Assembly (NCBI RefSeq): GCF_011397635.1
Contig: NC_064769.1
Coordinates: 19,423,207-19,487,206, forward strand
Origin: Epinephelus fuscoguttatus
Lineage: Eukaryota > Chordata > Actinopteri > Perciformes > Serranidae
Direction of reading: 5' to 3'
Length of the DNA stretch: 64,000 bases
Shown: positions 48,701 through 61,864 of the stretch, piece after piece
Numbering within the stretch: position 1 is the first letter of the stretch
Layout of the letters: every line of letters begins with the position of its first letter
Made by a program: the position numbers and the translations under genes
Notes under the pieces: model-generated
Seen by the model: the letters and a program-made list of their open reading frames with translations, nothing else
The model's database searches: none
What the model was told of the DNA's origin: nothing

Positions 48701-51700
48701 ATGTGTTTTAGGGTAGTGTTCTACAGTTTTACCGAATGGACCAACAAAATACTGGCTCTAGATAGGGCGATTTGTGTTTTCACGTCGGCCACTGTACTTC
48801 TGCTACATGTTTGATGTACAGGAGAAGTTTAAGTTCTGCAACCTCAACAGGAGATGGCACTCAATCCTACACACTGGACCTACAGCTTTAAAATTAAACA
48901 ATTCAAGTCACCTTACCTCCTCTGTTTTGGCTTCAATCTTCCTGTGGGTTAAGCCCTGTTGTAGCACCTGAGAAGGAATCCCCAGCAACTGCACAGCAAA
49001 TACAAAGCAAAAACAACATGTAGCACCAAATCTCTTCCTGGTCTCCATCATAATGTTGCATGGAGACAGATGTATGTGCAGTTTGTTTGGGGCTCACCTT
49101 TGACACCCAGTGCATCTCCTGGTTGTTGTTGAGAGAGGCGTATCCTCGAGCATCTGCTTCAAACTTGATGTTTCCCAGATGGAGCACACTGGCAATTATT
49201 CCAAACAGGTGCTGCATTTACACCCAAAGAGAAACACTTCACTTGAATCAGCAGTGAAATGTATCATGCAAAGTTTAAATAAAGATTAACTGTAACATCT
49301 CACCTCAATATCACTCTCACCAAACTCTATGACAGAGAGAGCTTTCCGCACCGTCCTCCAGTCAGTTTTATCATTGATAGAGCTAACTTTGGCACAATCA
49401 CCCTGGAGGAGACAAAGAATAAAAACTCTGAGTCAATAGGTCTTTGTTGCAGCAGTCACCAGATAAATGAAGTGTTTGTGTTTCTTTTTCCACTGACCTG
49501 CACCAGGTAACTGTAGTGCTGGCTGTTCCTCTCCAGGCCAAGCCAGCGCAGCAGTTCCTCCTCTCCCCCCTCCACCAGCTGATAGAAGATATGGAAGTTT
49601 CTCTCTCCATGGTTCTGGTGGACCACACGGGACTTCTCCAGCAGGTAACTCAGGATGTGACCACCAACTGCACCACCCTGAGGGAGAGAGGTAATCTTTA
49701 AACCCTACTCAGTGCTTCGTGTGACTGTTTTGATCATCACATTGCTGTGTTGTATTATCTTGACATTGTAATTTGCACATTTCAGTCCACCTGGTGGTCA
49801 AATTGGATGTCCATGTATTTCCCAAAGCGGCTTGAGTTATCATTCTTCAGGGTTTTGGCATTTCCGAAAGCCTGGATGATATAAAACAAAAAATGCCTCA
49901 TTTTAAGATCATGTTTTACTCTAAAAATGGTTTAACATGACAGAAACATTGGGACAAACATCCATGTCACTGACCTCAAGCACCGGGTTGGAGAGAAGCA
50001 GCCTGTCCCGGATGTTGTTCAGGAGTTTGGTACTTGGACAGCTGACAGCGTAGAATTGCAGGATTTTCTTGGAGGCCTCGGTCTTGCCGGCTCCACTCTC
50101 CCCTGAGATCAGGATGAAGTGGTTGTTGAACTCAGACTGCATGGTGCGGAAGACGTTGTCTGCCAGGGCGTAACTGAAAGTACAGTAACAGGTCAAAGTC
50201 ATCCCCCTTAAAAAAATCAGTCCCAACATAGACATACAATCTGCCTTAACCACAATATAGTTTTGAAAATTCCTGTGTAATGACATCCTCTCTTCCTTTA
50301 CACCAAGACTTAAAAATAAAAGCTTCATATCGTTGTTGTGCTGTTATCAGATGGCTAGCTGACAGCGGATAGATGAAAGGAAATGAGGGGGGAGAGAGAT
50401 GGCGCACGACCTTCAACACAAGTCCCCTGTTGCTGTGGTTCATGGATGGTACCTTGACCCCTCGCCCACCACGATGCCCTGCATTTATAATTCATAAACT
50501 CTTGTCATGTTGACATCCTTCCCTTTTTTCCTTCTAATGTGATAATGCTTCATTCGATTAAAAGTTTTAATATACGTATAACAAGAGTAAAAGCCTACAG
50601 CTGCACTACTGGCTCTGTGAGGCTAGACTTGGATACAGGGGTACCTTTAGCTGAATGCTGTTGTGAGCACGCTAATGAACTCACAATAACTACGCTGATT
50701 TTCAGCTGGTAAAATGTTTATCATGGTCAAATATTAGTTTGCTAGTTAGCACTAAACACAAGTACAGCTGAGGCTGATCGGAACAGGAATGTCATTAGTT
50801 GTGCAGGTTTTGCTTTTAAAGCAGTTACAGGGATTTTCAGCTGTTTATGAAACAGTCCCAATTTAATACTGATGCATCTGAATGACCTACATGAGCAAAC
50901 AACAGCATAAGTGAGAAGATTTGCTATTTCTGTATAGTCTGTCTGCCTGTCCCGAAGTGTAATTCCCCGCAAAATCAGATGACACAATTTACGTCACACA
51001 GACTAGAGGAGCCTATGTTTAAATTTTCTCAGACAAAGTTTTGCAGTGAATAAGTACATCAGCCAGTTACAATGAAACTGGAGGAGATTTTCCATTAGAG
51101 GATTTTATTTTTTAAGTTATTTTGTGGTTATGGCTGATATTTTGGCAGAATCAACAAAGAGAAAAGAAAAGAATTGACCAAATAATTTAAAAAGCTGAAA
51201 GGAACAGTGACAGAGCACAGGCAAAAAAACACAAGACGACCTCGGCTGCTCATTGAACAAATGGAGAGATTTGCGGGATTTGAATTTGCCCTCTGCCTCC
51301 AAGACAGGTATGCAAGATGTCTGTTTTTTTATTTATGAAATTCATTGTGAGTTGGTGCCATGCTATTGTCCTGACAGCCCATTATTCTGAATCCACAATA
51401 TTACAAAAAATATACCATTGGATTAAAAGCCCATTCTTCCGACGGCCCGTCATCCCAAAAACAAATGCCCATTGCTCTGAAGGCCCATTGCTCCGAAAAA
51501 TACCCATTCTCCCTGTGGTTGGCAGATTCATGGCCTGTAAAGAGTCAACCCTGCCACAGTTTTTCCCACTATAAAGAAGGTATCACCTGCCCTACCCTGC
51601 TTCTGATTGGCCTACCCTGTTATTTTTACCCTAACCAATCTCACTGTAGGAATGGTTAGGGATGGCCTTAGCAGGAAAAAACATTGGTACCTGGGAACGT

Positions 51701-54700
51701 CCAATGATCTCTTTAGGAGAGTGTGCTTTTTTGAAACAGTGGATGTATGTTTTCGTGATAACGAGCTGTTGGACAACAGGGCTTTCGCTCCAGCGCATTG
51801 GATTTTATGGCAATCTATTTAAACATTTCACTTAAAACCAAGCATGTCATCATCATGGTGGTGCTAGAGGAAAAATCAGGGAATCACCAAAGTCAGTAGG
51901 ATATATCCCCTGGGGAACATGAATGTCTATACAAATTTCCATGGCAATCCATCCACTCTACTGTGTGCAAATACACAGTATGAATAAATAAAGAATAAAA
52001 AACAATCTTACATATGGGGTGGCAGCTCAAAGAAGTTCACACCCATGTACGTATCCATTTGCTTCTTGCTGTAGATGTCTAACTCTTTATATGGGTTGAC
52101 CGACACCAAGAGAGTCCCAATGTAGGTCTGCAATAAGACAAGGAAAGGAAGTCATGTTCTGCAACTCTTGCACATTTGATAACACAGGAGATTGTTTTTC
52201 TCCAACATAACATGGCATCAAAGGAACGCTTCCAGCAATGTCATGTCCATGTATCACTCTGCTGATAAGTAATTTTGCTCCTCTTATCAAAAGCAATAAG
52301 TTTGGTTAATCACTTGTCATGACCTCACAAACGGCGGTGACCTTTAGATTGCTCACTCCGCAAATAAAAAGAACAAGAGCTGCTGTTTCAGCAAGGTGCC
52401 GGATTCAGCAGAAGGCGCCGCAGCATTAGAACCTCAATGGGTTGAAGGTTGAGGGCGTGAAGTTTAATTAGAGTAAGAGAAAGAGCTGGGTTATCCAACA
52501 TTACACCGCACAGGAAGACTCACGTAAATGAGATTCTCATGGAAGCGTTTCCTCAGGTTGTCCAGGAAGGCACTCTCACTCGTGTAGGCGTCCAGGAGAA
52601 CAAAATCCTGGATGCCCACGCGATCCCGAGCTGTCAGGGAGGCCTCCATGTTTCTCAGGATCTGGTTACACCGCTCCTCCAGGCTCTGCGCCCAAACAGG
52701 AACACATCAGTGACACAACAAGGTAACATGTCAGAACTGTGTCATGCACTAATAAGACCTTGATGATGACAATTTGTCGCAAAATCTACTGTTATGAAGT
52801 TATTTTTTCCCAGTTTTCATTCCTTCTGTCAAGACCTATATGTCCCATCCTTTTCCTCTGTGTCCTGTTTTCCTCAGTAGACATCAGTTTTTGTTGAGGC
52901 TGTCACCACTCACGAACACATATACACACATACTCACAATCAGGGACAATCTAGGATATATATATCCCAGTGGGCGACTCATTTCCAGCAGTTTGTCTGT
53001 ATATCTGTGACTTCCAGGCAGAGCCCTAAGTGGCCTTGGCTACATCCTCTATGCTCATGACAAGTCTAAATTCTGCCACCACTATCTAATCTGCTTCTGT
53101 GCTCTCTTAAGAGCCATCAGTCTTGTTAATGGCAAGGACGGAACGAACACGTCATACTCCATCTACACTACAAACTCGATATATTCTACAGTTTAATACA
53201 CGATTAAACAATAACTGATGGTGAAATCTAGACCTAATTACAGACATGATAATATGTATGAGCACAGGATATGATCTGCCACTTAAAGACACACAACTGA
53301 AGGAGCGCCAGGTAAAATAATCAATGCACTTTAATTACGGTGCTATGAAAGAGCCACCCAGTATTATGCTTCAGTAGTTTGGCTCTCTTCACTGCCAAGT
53401 TGACCTGTCACCAAGTCAGAGTAACTGACACTCGCAGATCATTCTCCAGTGAGTCAACCTGCTGCTCTACTGACCCAGCAGAAAATTACAGCACAATGTC
53501 ACAATAAATCGTGTCCTGAAAACCACACGTGATCGTTAAAATGCCCAACAGTGTTTTACAGAAGTAAAAAAAAAAAAAATGCAAAAAGTTACCTACCCTG
53601 GAGGTCCCTGGTGTGTGTGGTTGTACCTCTGTAGCCTTCTTGAACTGAACATCTGGTTTTTATTGAAGGGAAGGGACAGTAGTATGACAGGAAACACTGA
53701 CAGATTACAGTCTCCACTTCCTTCAATAGGAAACCATTAATCATGTAGTGAGCACGGAACAATGGAGGCAAATCTCATTCAGAATATGTGTTTGTGCATG
53801 TGTGTTTGTTTTTGGGTTTGTAAGTTACTTTAGATGTAACTTGACCACATACAGATACTTGTGAAGAATTTACTGGATGAAACTTTTCATCAATTCATGA
53901 TTTGAAGTCTGAAACACAGAGAGTTGGATGGTGGAAGGCGGGGAAAGGCTGTAATGTAAGAAGTAATTCATCGAAAAAATTGGAACTTATTGATCCTGCT
54001 AATCAAATAAAAAACTCCACAATCATACTGCTTTAACAAAATATAACAGATATGCTTCATGACTAGAAAGAAAGTCTCTTTGTATTTGTCATATCATAGA
54101 GAAGGGTGTTTTTTTTTTTTTTGTTTTTATACTGAGACAAATTTGAATAACTAAAAAATCAGCAAAAGTATTAAATTAGGTCTCAAAATTGTAAAAGAAT
54201 GAGCAGTATCTGCTCTGAGATGCTGATGATGTATCTGCTGAAGGAGCTGAGTAGCAGCAACAGACTCTCATTTAGAAGCTAACGCTAGCATAAAGCACAA
54301 ACCGATAGCAGTGAGCAGTAACTGCCAGGCTGGGTAGCCAATTCAAGCTGGAAAACTGGTACTACATCAAGGCTGTTTTGGTTGTGTTTATGTGATTGTG
54401 GCATTTAACCACGGTGTGTATTCATGAAATTAATTATTAGACTGAAAGAGCTAAGAGAGCTTGTGGAAGTAGTGAAATCCCATGGACTGAAACATAACAA
54501 CACTAATGCTATGCGCTCTAACGTTAGTTTTCATATCATAGGGGAGGGGTTACGTTAAGGTTTGCTCAAGTGCACCAACAAGCCATGACTTCAGGCCTGC
54601 CCAAAAAATCCTGAGCATGAAACTGGCGAAAAACAGTTTAACGGTCTAACTCCACAATGCTGCATGATATAGTTCACAGTCCTTTCACGTTTGAAACTAG

Positions 54701-57700
54701 TATTCTCTAACATGTATGTGTTCAGAAAGAAATGGATGATTTTACTTTAGTTTTACTTTAATTTGAGGATTTATAGATTCCAATTAGTTTACTATGTATA
54801 ATGGATGATGGGGAAGAGGGTTTAGGAAAGAAGGGAAGAGGATCGAGGGATGTGGCTTGTCAAAGGGGAGGTAAATGGTTAAGGTGTGCGTAAATACTTC
54901 AGTGCAGAAATGGATGCCATTGGGGCGAGGTCTTTGTTCCTGGACTTAGTTATAGAAGCTAATTTTTATACCTTTTGTTTTTAGAGTGCTGTACTCATGT
55001 TTTACAAAATGTTTGGCAGTATAAAAGACAAAAATGCTGATTAAAAACAGAAAAAAAAACAGAAGAATTAGATAATGCTGTATATACAGTACATATTAAA
55101 TGGCACAGTCAGTTTTTCCTTCACTGGCTGAAAACAGTACAGATTTGCCTCTTTGACAGAGCAGGCCTTTTTATCAGAAATTGACACAACAAGAAGAAGA
55201 GAGAGAAGTCAACATCTGGTAGCAGTTCTGTGATATGAAAAATTGAAAGCCCATAAAACATACTTCTAAAAACCTGACATATCCCTTAAATACTGGCTTA
55301 AGGTGGTAACCTGAAAAATATTAACAGGCGCAATTAAACTTCATACCATATGCATGTTCTGATTTCATCACAGAAGTGCTCTCTCCCAAACTTTTCAAAC
55401 TTTTCGTCTGAAAAAAAAAAGGCCCGCTAACCTGCCAACAGTTTTTTGATTAATTGAGTTTTGCTGTCAAGGCACTACATATCTCACATCAAAAGCAAAA
55501 GCAAACAAAAAGAGGTCAAGCAGCAAACCGCTGTGTCTGTCTCAGGCACTCTGCCCTGTTGTTGGCACTCTGGGGCTGCCTGTGTGAGCAGGCTGTTGGC
55601 CAGGCACGGAGCGCTGGGCAGAGATTTTCTGCCATTCAAAGGAAACGTGACCTCTGCCAAGCATATGGCAGATGATGAAACAACACTGTGGTGTAACAGG
55701 ATGGACAGGTTTGTCAAAGAAAAGACTAACAAAATATGAGGTGACTTTTCCTGGCAATATTATCATCTAATGTAAACTGGACAATAATCAGGATGTTTAA
55801 GATTTAAGATGTGAACACAGATGAGCATAGCAGTCATATGGAAAGTAACACACAAAAAATCCCACATCAACAACTTCCATAAACATCACATTTTGATGTC
55901 AGGCTACAGCGGAATAGGAAAGTCTATCTGACCCAGAGACCATCACCTGAGAGGGCACTCCATTGTCCCTGTCTATCCAGTATGGTGCAGGATCCTGTTA
56001 CGTAGCCACAAAGTGGCAGTTAGGCTCCTGAAAGAGATAGCGCTCCTCGTGGGCCATAGACTGACACCACACATCACCCAGGGCAACACACATTTAGGGG
56101 GCTCCAGGTGTCTAGAGAAACCTGAGAGTCACAGGCCTCCATCGTGCCAGTCATGTACAGTACCTCCTCTGTTGCTACTGTTTCACACAAGCATACAGTA
56201 ACATGCTATGAACTGATTAGCCTGTGAGGCTAAATGTGTGCATCGCTCACTGGCACAGAGTTAGCCAAACATTTAATTCTCGATAGTAAAATATGGTTAG
56301 TTTCTATTTAAAGCAGCATTGATTTCTTTTTTTGACCATGTGTCAGTGAAACTAGCTGAATACAGAACATTCACATATTAACTGATCAGAAAATCAATGT
56401 TATGAACCTATTAGCAAACTCCTCATTCAACAGATACAGAGCAACATTAGCATTTTTTTTTTTAGCTGTGTTTCTGGCCACCTGATGTCCAGTAGTTACT
56501 CTCTTTTAGCTCTGTTGTTGGTCTCCACCAACAGCTGAGGGAAATATCTGTCTCTAACTGCTAAATGCTCAACAATGAACATTAGCAGGACGGTAACATT
56601 GTCTGTTGTTTGGTGCTGAGCAGGTAGCTTACGGTGGTTTCTTGGAGCAATTTTGTTGAAAAATGCTTCTGCGGCAGAGTGAGCCGAAACAGTAAAGTTG
56701 TGGGCTGTAAAACCAAAACAACAGGCTGAGAGAAGCTAAAATCGGGTGATAGTTCTTTGTGGATTTGTCACAACAAGTGAGTTCTTACACATCACATGTA
56801 GTCATTTGTTTCATCGAGGATATAAAAACATTGATAAGTGCAGCTTTAAAGGCAGTACTTTGTATTTGGAATTTGAACATTGACAGTAACACGCACCTAT
56901 ATCCAAATATTTGGAGCTGACGGATGAACTGAGACACACGGACCAGTTCTCACCTGTATTACAGAATTATGCCTCTAAGTACTTTGACAGATGATACAAT
57001 CACTTAAAAAATCTACTTATAGTGGGTTTAAGCAGCCAAGATATACAAGCAATGTTTTTGAAATTACCTCCTTTACTTCCAAAGCCATGTGCGTCATGGT
57101 TGAATCTTGTGAGATGACCCTGATAAATCCAAATTACTTTGAATGTCAATCCTCCAGGTGTAAAACTCAGACAGACACAGCCTGCGGTGGCTGTTTTAGC
57201 AGCCGATGAGTTCACCCATAATAGGGTCTCTTAAAGTCAGCACCGATATTTCACCAACAATCAACTGTCTCCTCTGCTGCTCAGGTTTGCATCGATCCCT
57301 GATTCAAAAACTGTTACGGAGCAGGCCAGGTACCACGGCCCAGGACAGAGAGGCTGAAGAGGAGGAGGAGGAGGTGGAGTGTGGCACTGCTGCTTCCTGC
57401 TGGGCTGGTGTCCCTGCATTGTAGGTAATGAGGCAATAATGAGCTACCTGGCTCTGGGAGCACTGTGCTGCTTAAACATTCATGGAGCCCATGCAGCAAA
57501 CATTCATTCAGCGCTTCACCTGAGTGTTGAACGGGTACACTATGTGTTTAAGGAAGAGTGTGTGTGTGTGTGTGTGCAGGTATGTAATACAAGGATGTAG
57601 TAACTGTATCCTCCCAGAGACCCGTCCTCACCCTCCTCCCCACAAAATTACAGCACAGGTATTCGATTACTGATCTTTGATTAGGCAGATGCATTTCAAA

Positions 57701-60187
57701 CTAATTACTAACTGCTCATCAGAGTCACATTGATTGGACCAGTTCTGGGATTAAACCATCGCAGATTCTGTGACACCAGCTGTCAAAATTACATATTAGT
57801 TTCAGACCTACAGTGATGTGCTTCTGTAAATGTTATGCATGCTGCTGGTGCCATCTTTCATATAGAGAAGCTTTTGAGTGAAACCTTAATTAAAAGTCTA
57901 AATTAGTGTCTAAGGGATTCATCTGTAACATGGTGGAACTGATTTTATATGTCATATATATACATAACTGCCACATAATGTTATTTATTAAGAATTTGTA
58001 GCATTTTCTGCCTTCATTTGAGGAGGTGTACTAAAGCACCAACAGGAAATATGGGCAGAGACAAAACAGCTCTTAAACTTCTAATATACTGTTTTTTTAA
58101 ACTAAGACAGTTCTGCACCCTGGTGATTTATCTTATTTTTGTCTCGTAGTTCAGCTGGTGCAGTTGTGACAGGCCTGCGGGCAGCGTAACATTGCCCTCT
58201 CATTCCGTCTGTTTAAAATTTAACATTGTGCTTCCTGTAAGCATCAACAAAGGCATCTTACGTTACTGCCCTAAGATTGGCCGAAACACACGGTGACATA
58301 AGAGAGCATGCTGGAAAAAAACGTCATTAACATAATGTAATCCATTATGCAAATACTAAGGGGTTTCTTAGGATCTACTCAATCTTTAAAGAAGACCACT
58401 GTTCTCCTAATAAGTGCCCAATAAAACACACATACATGTAAACACTATGCTCACCAAAGATAAGCTGTGGAGGATACAGCTTATTGATTTACAGTGCGTT
58501 CAATAAAAACCCAGTTTGACCATTATCACGTGATGCAGACGCCACATATCTCAGCAACCCAGTGCTATGTGTTTGACATGTGCTGGTTTAACCCAGTTGT
58601 TCTAAAAATGTTTCTGTCATGCCCCCTTTCAGAGGCCGAAAAAGTTCAAGCCCCCCTTAGCTATGATTATTATTATTATTATTATTATTTTTATCAACCA
58701 ATAACAGTGGGCTAAATGGGGAAGGAACTATTAAAAATAATCCATGTTGACTCTCTGTGAAGTGAAGGTCAGCATGATAGCATCAGCAAATTCTTGTTTA
58801 TTTTCCCTGAATAGATCATATCCAACTTTGTTTTACTCCATATTTTTCCTCTGGTCATCCACATCCCACCTGCAGTGGCTCCATGACCCCTAGGAGGCCC
58901 CCCGAGCTAGTTCGCTGTCTCTGTCATGTAGCTGTCCATTATTCACTCACTCTACAGCAGGGAATGGCACTTCAAAGTAAAAGCTCTGCGCTGGAAATTC
59001 ACCGTACTTCAAAATACTTACTTACATACTTATAAACTTGACATGTTCGCAAGTCACTTGCGGTCCATTCAGACAGGACCTGGGGCCCACTTTTCCACCA
59101 GGACCCACAGGTTGGGAACCTCTGGTCTATTGTATAATTACAATATAAATGCAGTAGCAACCTCTGCTTGAAAACATATTTATATCTTGTGTCTTTCATC
59201 CATCTGTGAAGATCTGACAATATTTCTACGTCAGAGTTTTGCTTTAAATTAGACACCAAGTATTGGCCATTGTATGTTTTACAGGATGCCAAGTATCTGA
59301 GGTATCATAGTTTTTTAATACCCATGCCAATTTCATATCTCATCTATTAGACTGAAAAAATGCTTTTTAAATACATTTCTATTGTTAGCATAAACATACT
59401 TATTTCATTTAACAAAGAGTATAGAAAGTCAAGCAGACTTAGCATCTGAGCATTAGCTATCAATTTGTGGTGCTTTCAGTATTTAGTAATTTGGACACGA
59501 TTTGGTCAATCCTCAAATACTGCTGAGATTGGGTAGTCAGCCTAAATGATACCACAAAAAACGTGGTAGAGTATCTCTTCACTTTTGCGTTCATTTCATG
59601 CCTCACTCCTGTACTGCACATTTAAAGTGATAGTGCACCTGAATAATAATCAAAAAACATGATATTTTAGTCTTCAAATAATACACTGTGAGGAATTAAC
59701 TCTCACTCATGCAAGAACACATACGTAAAAACCTCAACATCTCAATATCACAAGTCAGGTAATAAGAGATAAATAATATACAAGCTGTTGCAATCTTGTT
59801 CGTAAATAGTGAAGGACAAGTTGGATCGCAACGTATCCTCAATCCAACACTTGTTCCAATAAATATTCACGGGCCTAGTTAGTCCCAAACAACTAAACTT
59901 TCAGCTAATCCTTTATTCATGTGAGCAAACAGATTGCTGTCGACAGGGCAAAACCAGCTGTGAAACTGTTGGTTTCAGAAGTGGAGCATTCAGGGAACAA
60001 ATCACACAGTAATTAAAGTACAGCATCACAAAATCAGCTGTCAGTAATTTGTGCATAGAAATGGCATTTTAACAGATTAAATATCTGTTAGCAGGATGAG
60101 TCATTTACATGTCAAAATAAAAAATACAGGACTACAATATTTTTGCTTTTAAGTGCAGTAGGTGTCAAATCTTACCTTTGAATCCAT
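39721..60187 (-). CDS. myo1h: Unconventional class-I myosin, MYO1H type
   Basis: Actin motor that tethers membranes. Exons: 60176-60187, 52524-52685, 52012-52127, 49975-50173, 49791-49871, 49498-49677, 49304-49402, 49098-49211, 48917-48988, 48461-48580, 48088-48155, 47905-48010, 47692-47772, 47509-47600, 46966-47060, 44995-45041, 44669-44749, 44466-44571, 44189-44306, 43916-44029, 43755-43831, 43598-43666, 42677-42761, 42424-42586, 42226-42309, 41928-42021, 41629-41684, 41414-41549, 41223-41293, 40045-40142, 39832-39931, 39721-39747. Sum 3123 nt: 1040 residues, no internal stop. P-loop GESGAGKT at 121-128, switch I NDNSSR at 173-178, switch II DIYGFE at 397-402, IQ region about 710-770, then a basic TH1 tail ending [22 protein letters not shown] and [13 protein letters not shown] favour MYO1H over MYO1C. 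The four-codon first exon (MDSK) is followed by an intron of about 7.5 kb; the ATG at the NMEASL segment of exon 2 is a possible alternative start. Confidence 0.93.
40263..41075. mobile_element. Foldback (hairpin-like) element copy 2, degenerate, in MYO1H intron 29
   Basis: The left part (about 40263-40545) includes GTTTTGGTGTGAGTTGCAG and GGAGATATCGACTGTAGAGA. The right part (about 40895-41075) contains the inverted counterpart, including GAGATATCTGTTGTAGAGAT read backwards. Same family as 42770-43505. A central GCAGAAGGAAGTGGGCATCT block matches the arm tips of that copy. No protein-coding capacity. Confidence 0.65.
42770..43505. mobile_element. Foldback element copy 1 filling MYO1H intron 22
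   Basis: Two arms of about 310-345 bases in inverted orientation (about 42770-43115 and 43195-43505) flank a spacer of about 80 bases. Matching segments include CATCAATCTAG with CTAGATTGAT, GATGTCTGCCTTCT with AGAAGGCAGACATC, and AGTTTCATGTAGGAAC with GTTCCTACATGAAAC. There is no transposase frame. The left arm begins about ten bases from the exon 23 splice acceptor. Confidence 0.85.
45300..45468 (-). mobile_element. hAT-like MITE fragment, opposite end
   Basis: The right edge reads TACTTAAGTAAAGGACCTGA then ACTTTCTCCACCACTGC, the inverted counterpart of the 30015-30160 end. It lies in MYO1H intron 15. Confidence 0.6.
45896..45909 (+). promoter_or_regulatory. RFX X-box-like motif in MYO1H intron 15
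   Basis: GTTACCATAGCAAC fits the imperfect inverted-repeat X-box bound by RFX factors. It is in an intron with no nearby transcription start that I can see, so function is uncertain. Confidence 0.3.
46307..46669 (-). mobile_element. tRNA-derived SINE with L2-like tail, perfect target-site duplications
   Basis: Read on the minus strand it starts GGGGCGGCATGGTGG and has a box-A-like GTGGTTAGCACTC and a box-B-like AGTTCGATCCC. The body that follows is familiar from fish SINE/L2-type repeats, and the 3' end is an (ATTC)n/(ATGA)n run. It is flanked by identical 13-base direct repeats TGTTTTGATATTT at 46294-46306 and 46670-46682. It lies in MYO1H intron 15. Identical flanks suggest a fairly young insertion. 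Confidence 0.8.
50745..50850 (+). repeat. Teleost interspersed repeat, 'ACTAAACACAAAG' family, fragment 3
   Basis: AGCACTAAACACAAGTACAG, GATCGGAACAGGAATGTC and ATTAGTTGTGCAGG match fragments at 6896 and 31915. It lies in MYO1H intron 3. Confidence 0.55.
51850..51960 (+). repeat. Teleost interspersed repeat, 'ACTAAACACAAAG' family, fragment 4
   Basis: GGTGGTGCTAGAGGAAAAAT, then CACCAAAGTCAGTAGGAT and CATGGCAATCCATCC, is a later part of the same family. It lies about 50 bases beyond exon 3 (52012-52127), within intron 3. Confidence 0.5.
52686..60175. other. MYO1H intron 1, about 7.5 kb, no other gene seen
   Basis: Long AT-rich intron. It contains (GT)n at 57557-57576, a GGA-rich run near 57355, an (ATT)n run at 58665-58690, and a probable hAT-like element at 58590-59130. 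I see no further coding exon that I can support. Confidence 0.6.
58590..59130. mobile_element. Probable hAT-like non-autonomous element
   Basis: Left end ACCCAGTTGTTCTAAAAATG and right end GGTTGGGAACCTCTGGTC are imperfect inverted repeats of the CAGTGGTTCCCAACC type. An (ATT)n run (58665-58690) lies inside. No transposase frame. Confidence 0.45.
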
Positions 60188-61864
60188 GTCTTAGTTCTTT
60201 GTGCAAATGAGCTCAGCTGAGGTTTCTGTGTTGTTCTGTGTGAGTCTGACCAAGCAGCTGATGTGAACGGAGGATGTGAGGACAGAGATGTATATTCTAC
60301 CTGTATTTATGACCGTCCCATAATGCAGCAGCCTCAGCATGTCCCCACAGTGTCCTACTTTTCTACAGCTTTTATTTTGGGGTTGGCCTTGTTCACTTGC
60401 AGGGCGCAGAGGACTGAAAGCTTCCAACAGCCACAGACAAGATGTCCTCCTGTGGCTGTAAATACTCAGTATCAACTGGGAGATCTAACTGGTTCCAAGT
60501 TTAGTAACAAAAAAAAATTAATGTATAGATGAAGTGGTATATACTTCGCAGCACATCACGCTGCCGGTAATACGTTTTAGGCCATGTCTATGCAACATAC
60601 TGTATTGGCATGTACTCTCAAGTGCTGTAGCAAAATTTTCTAATTCTAATTTCTAATTTTCTAAAAAAAAAATACATATATGATAGATATAAAATAAAGG
60701 TGTAATTTATAGGTATATAACTTGTGGCATGCAACTTTTCTGAATGTGGGTTTAGAGCCAGAAAGGTTAGTTTCCCAGCTGAAACCAAACAATAGGTTTT
60801 TCTTGAAGTTTCAACCATGACGACATCAGTCGACATGTCTTATTCTACAGTTTGTAAAGCAAGGATAGAGTCTTGTATGGAAGTCTTGAAGTCTTCTGTG
60901 TCTTCTAATTATTAATTGTTTTTCCATGCTTGTTTTTTAGATAAAAGCAAATATCTGTAATGACAGAACCAAAGCTCAGAGGTAATCAGTGCAATCTGCC
61001 ATCTGGCCACTAGTTTTTTTCCATTACACATGGTGCAACGCCGTCCATTGATGACACATCGTCGATTACAGTTGTACCGCTCAAAACTAACCTGTGTAAG
61101 AACCAGAGCCAGAGTAGTGGAAAAGGGATATGAGTGCCACTTTAAAGAGCCAGCATATGAATTAACTTTAGGTTTACAAGAAAGTGCTGTTGAGAGATGT
61201 CTGCCAAAATTGCTGACTTTAGCTAACAGCACTAGCATTAATGACGGAACTTAATTTCCGCAATACTCATGAGGTGCCACTAGCTGCCATAAAATTAGTA
61301 GCTCTCCACAAATTGTCAGTCCTGACCTGATAGATGCTTGTTAGGGGGCCGCAGTTTGATGCAGTCTCCTAGTAGTGCATTAAATATATGTTTTTGAAAG
61401 TAGAGTTTTCAAATGTACCACAAATTATTGAAATATAATGCATGCATTTCATGTCATGGTCTGGGCATGCACAGAATGTGTGTTAGGGCTGCTATTGGCC
61501 AGCAGGCCACACTTTAAGCAATAATGATTTAGATTTATGCTAGAGCCCCCAAAAAGTCAGATTATGCAAAAAAAAAACCAACAAAAAAAACAACACAGAC
61601 AAGTGAAAAGTCCAAGCTATGAATATGTGGTGATAATACATAGGATGTTGAATTCATGACTGTTACTTGTAATGGAGTATTATTACTTTCTGGATTGGTA
61701 CTTTCACATGGGGAAAGGATCTCAGTACTTCTTAGTACCTTGGAGACTGTACCAGTGTTTCTGAATGCTACTCATTTAAGAGAAATCTCATGTACCTTTC
61801 ACTTTACTGTTTTCCTAAGCGTAGCATCATGTTTTATATTTTTTTGCCTCCACACCGCTGACAA

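Noticed and set aside
53580..53660. Possible extra MYO1H 5' exon (a frame ending before GTAGGT near 53590)
   Set aside because: A donor-like GTAGGT and an acceptor-like CCAG exist, but the exon would be 56 nt and would shift the frame into exon 2. It could only be an untranslated exon.
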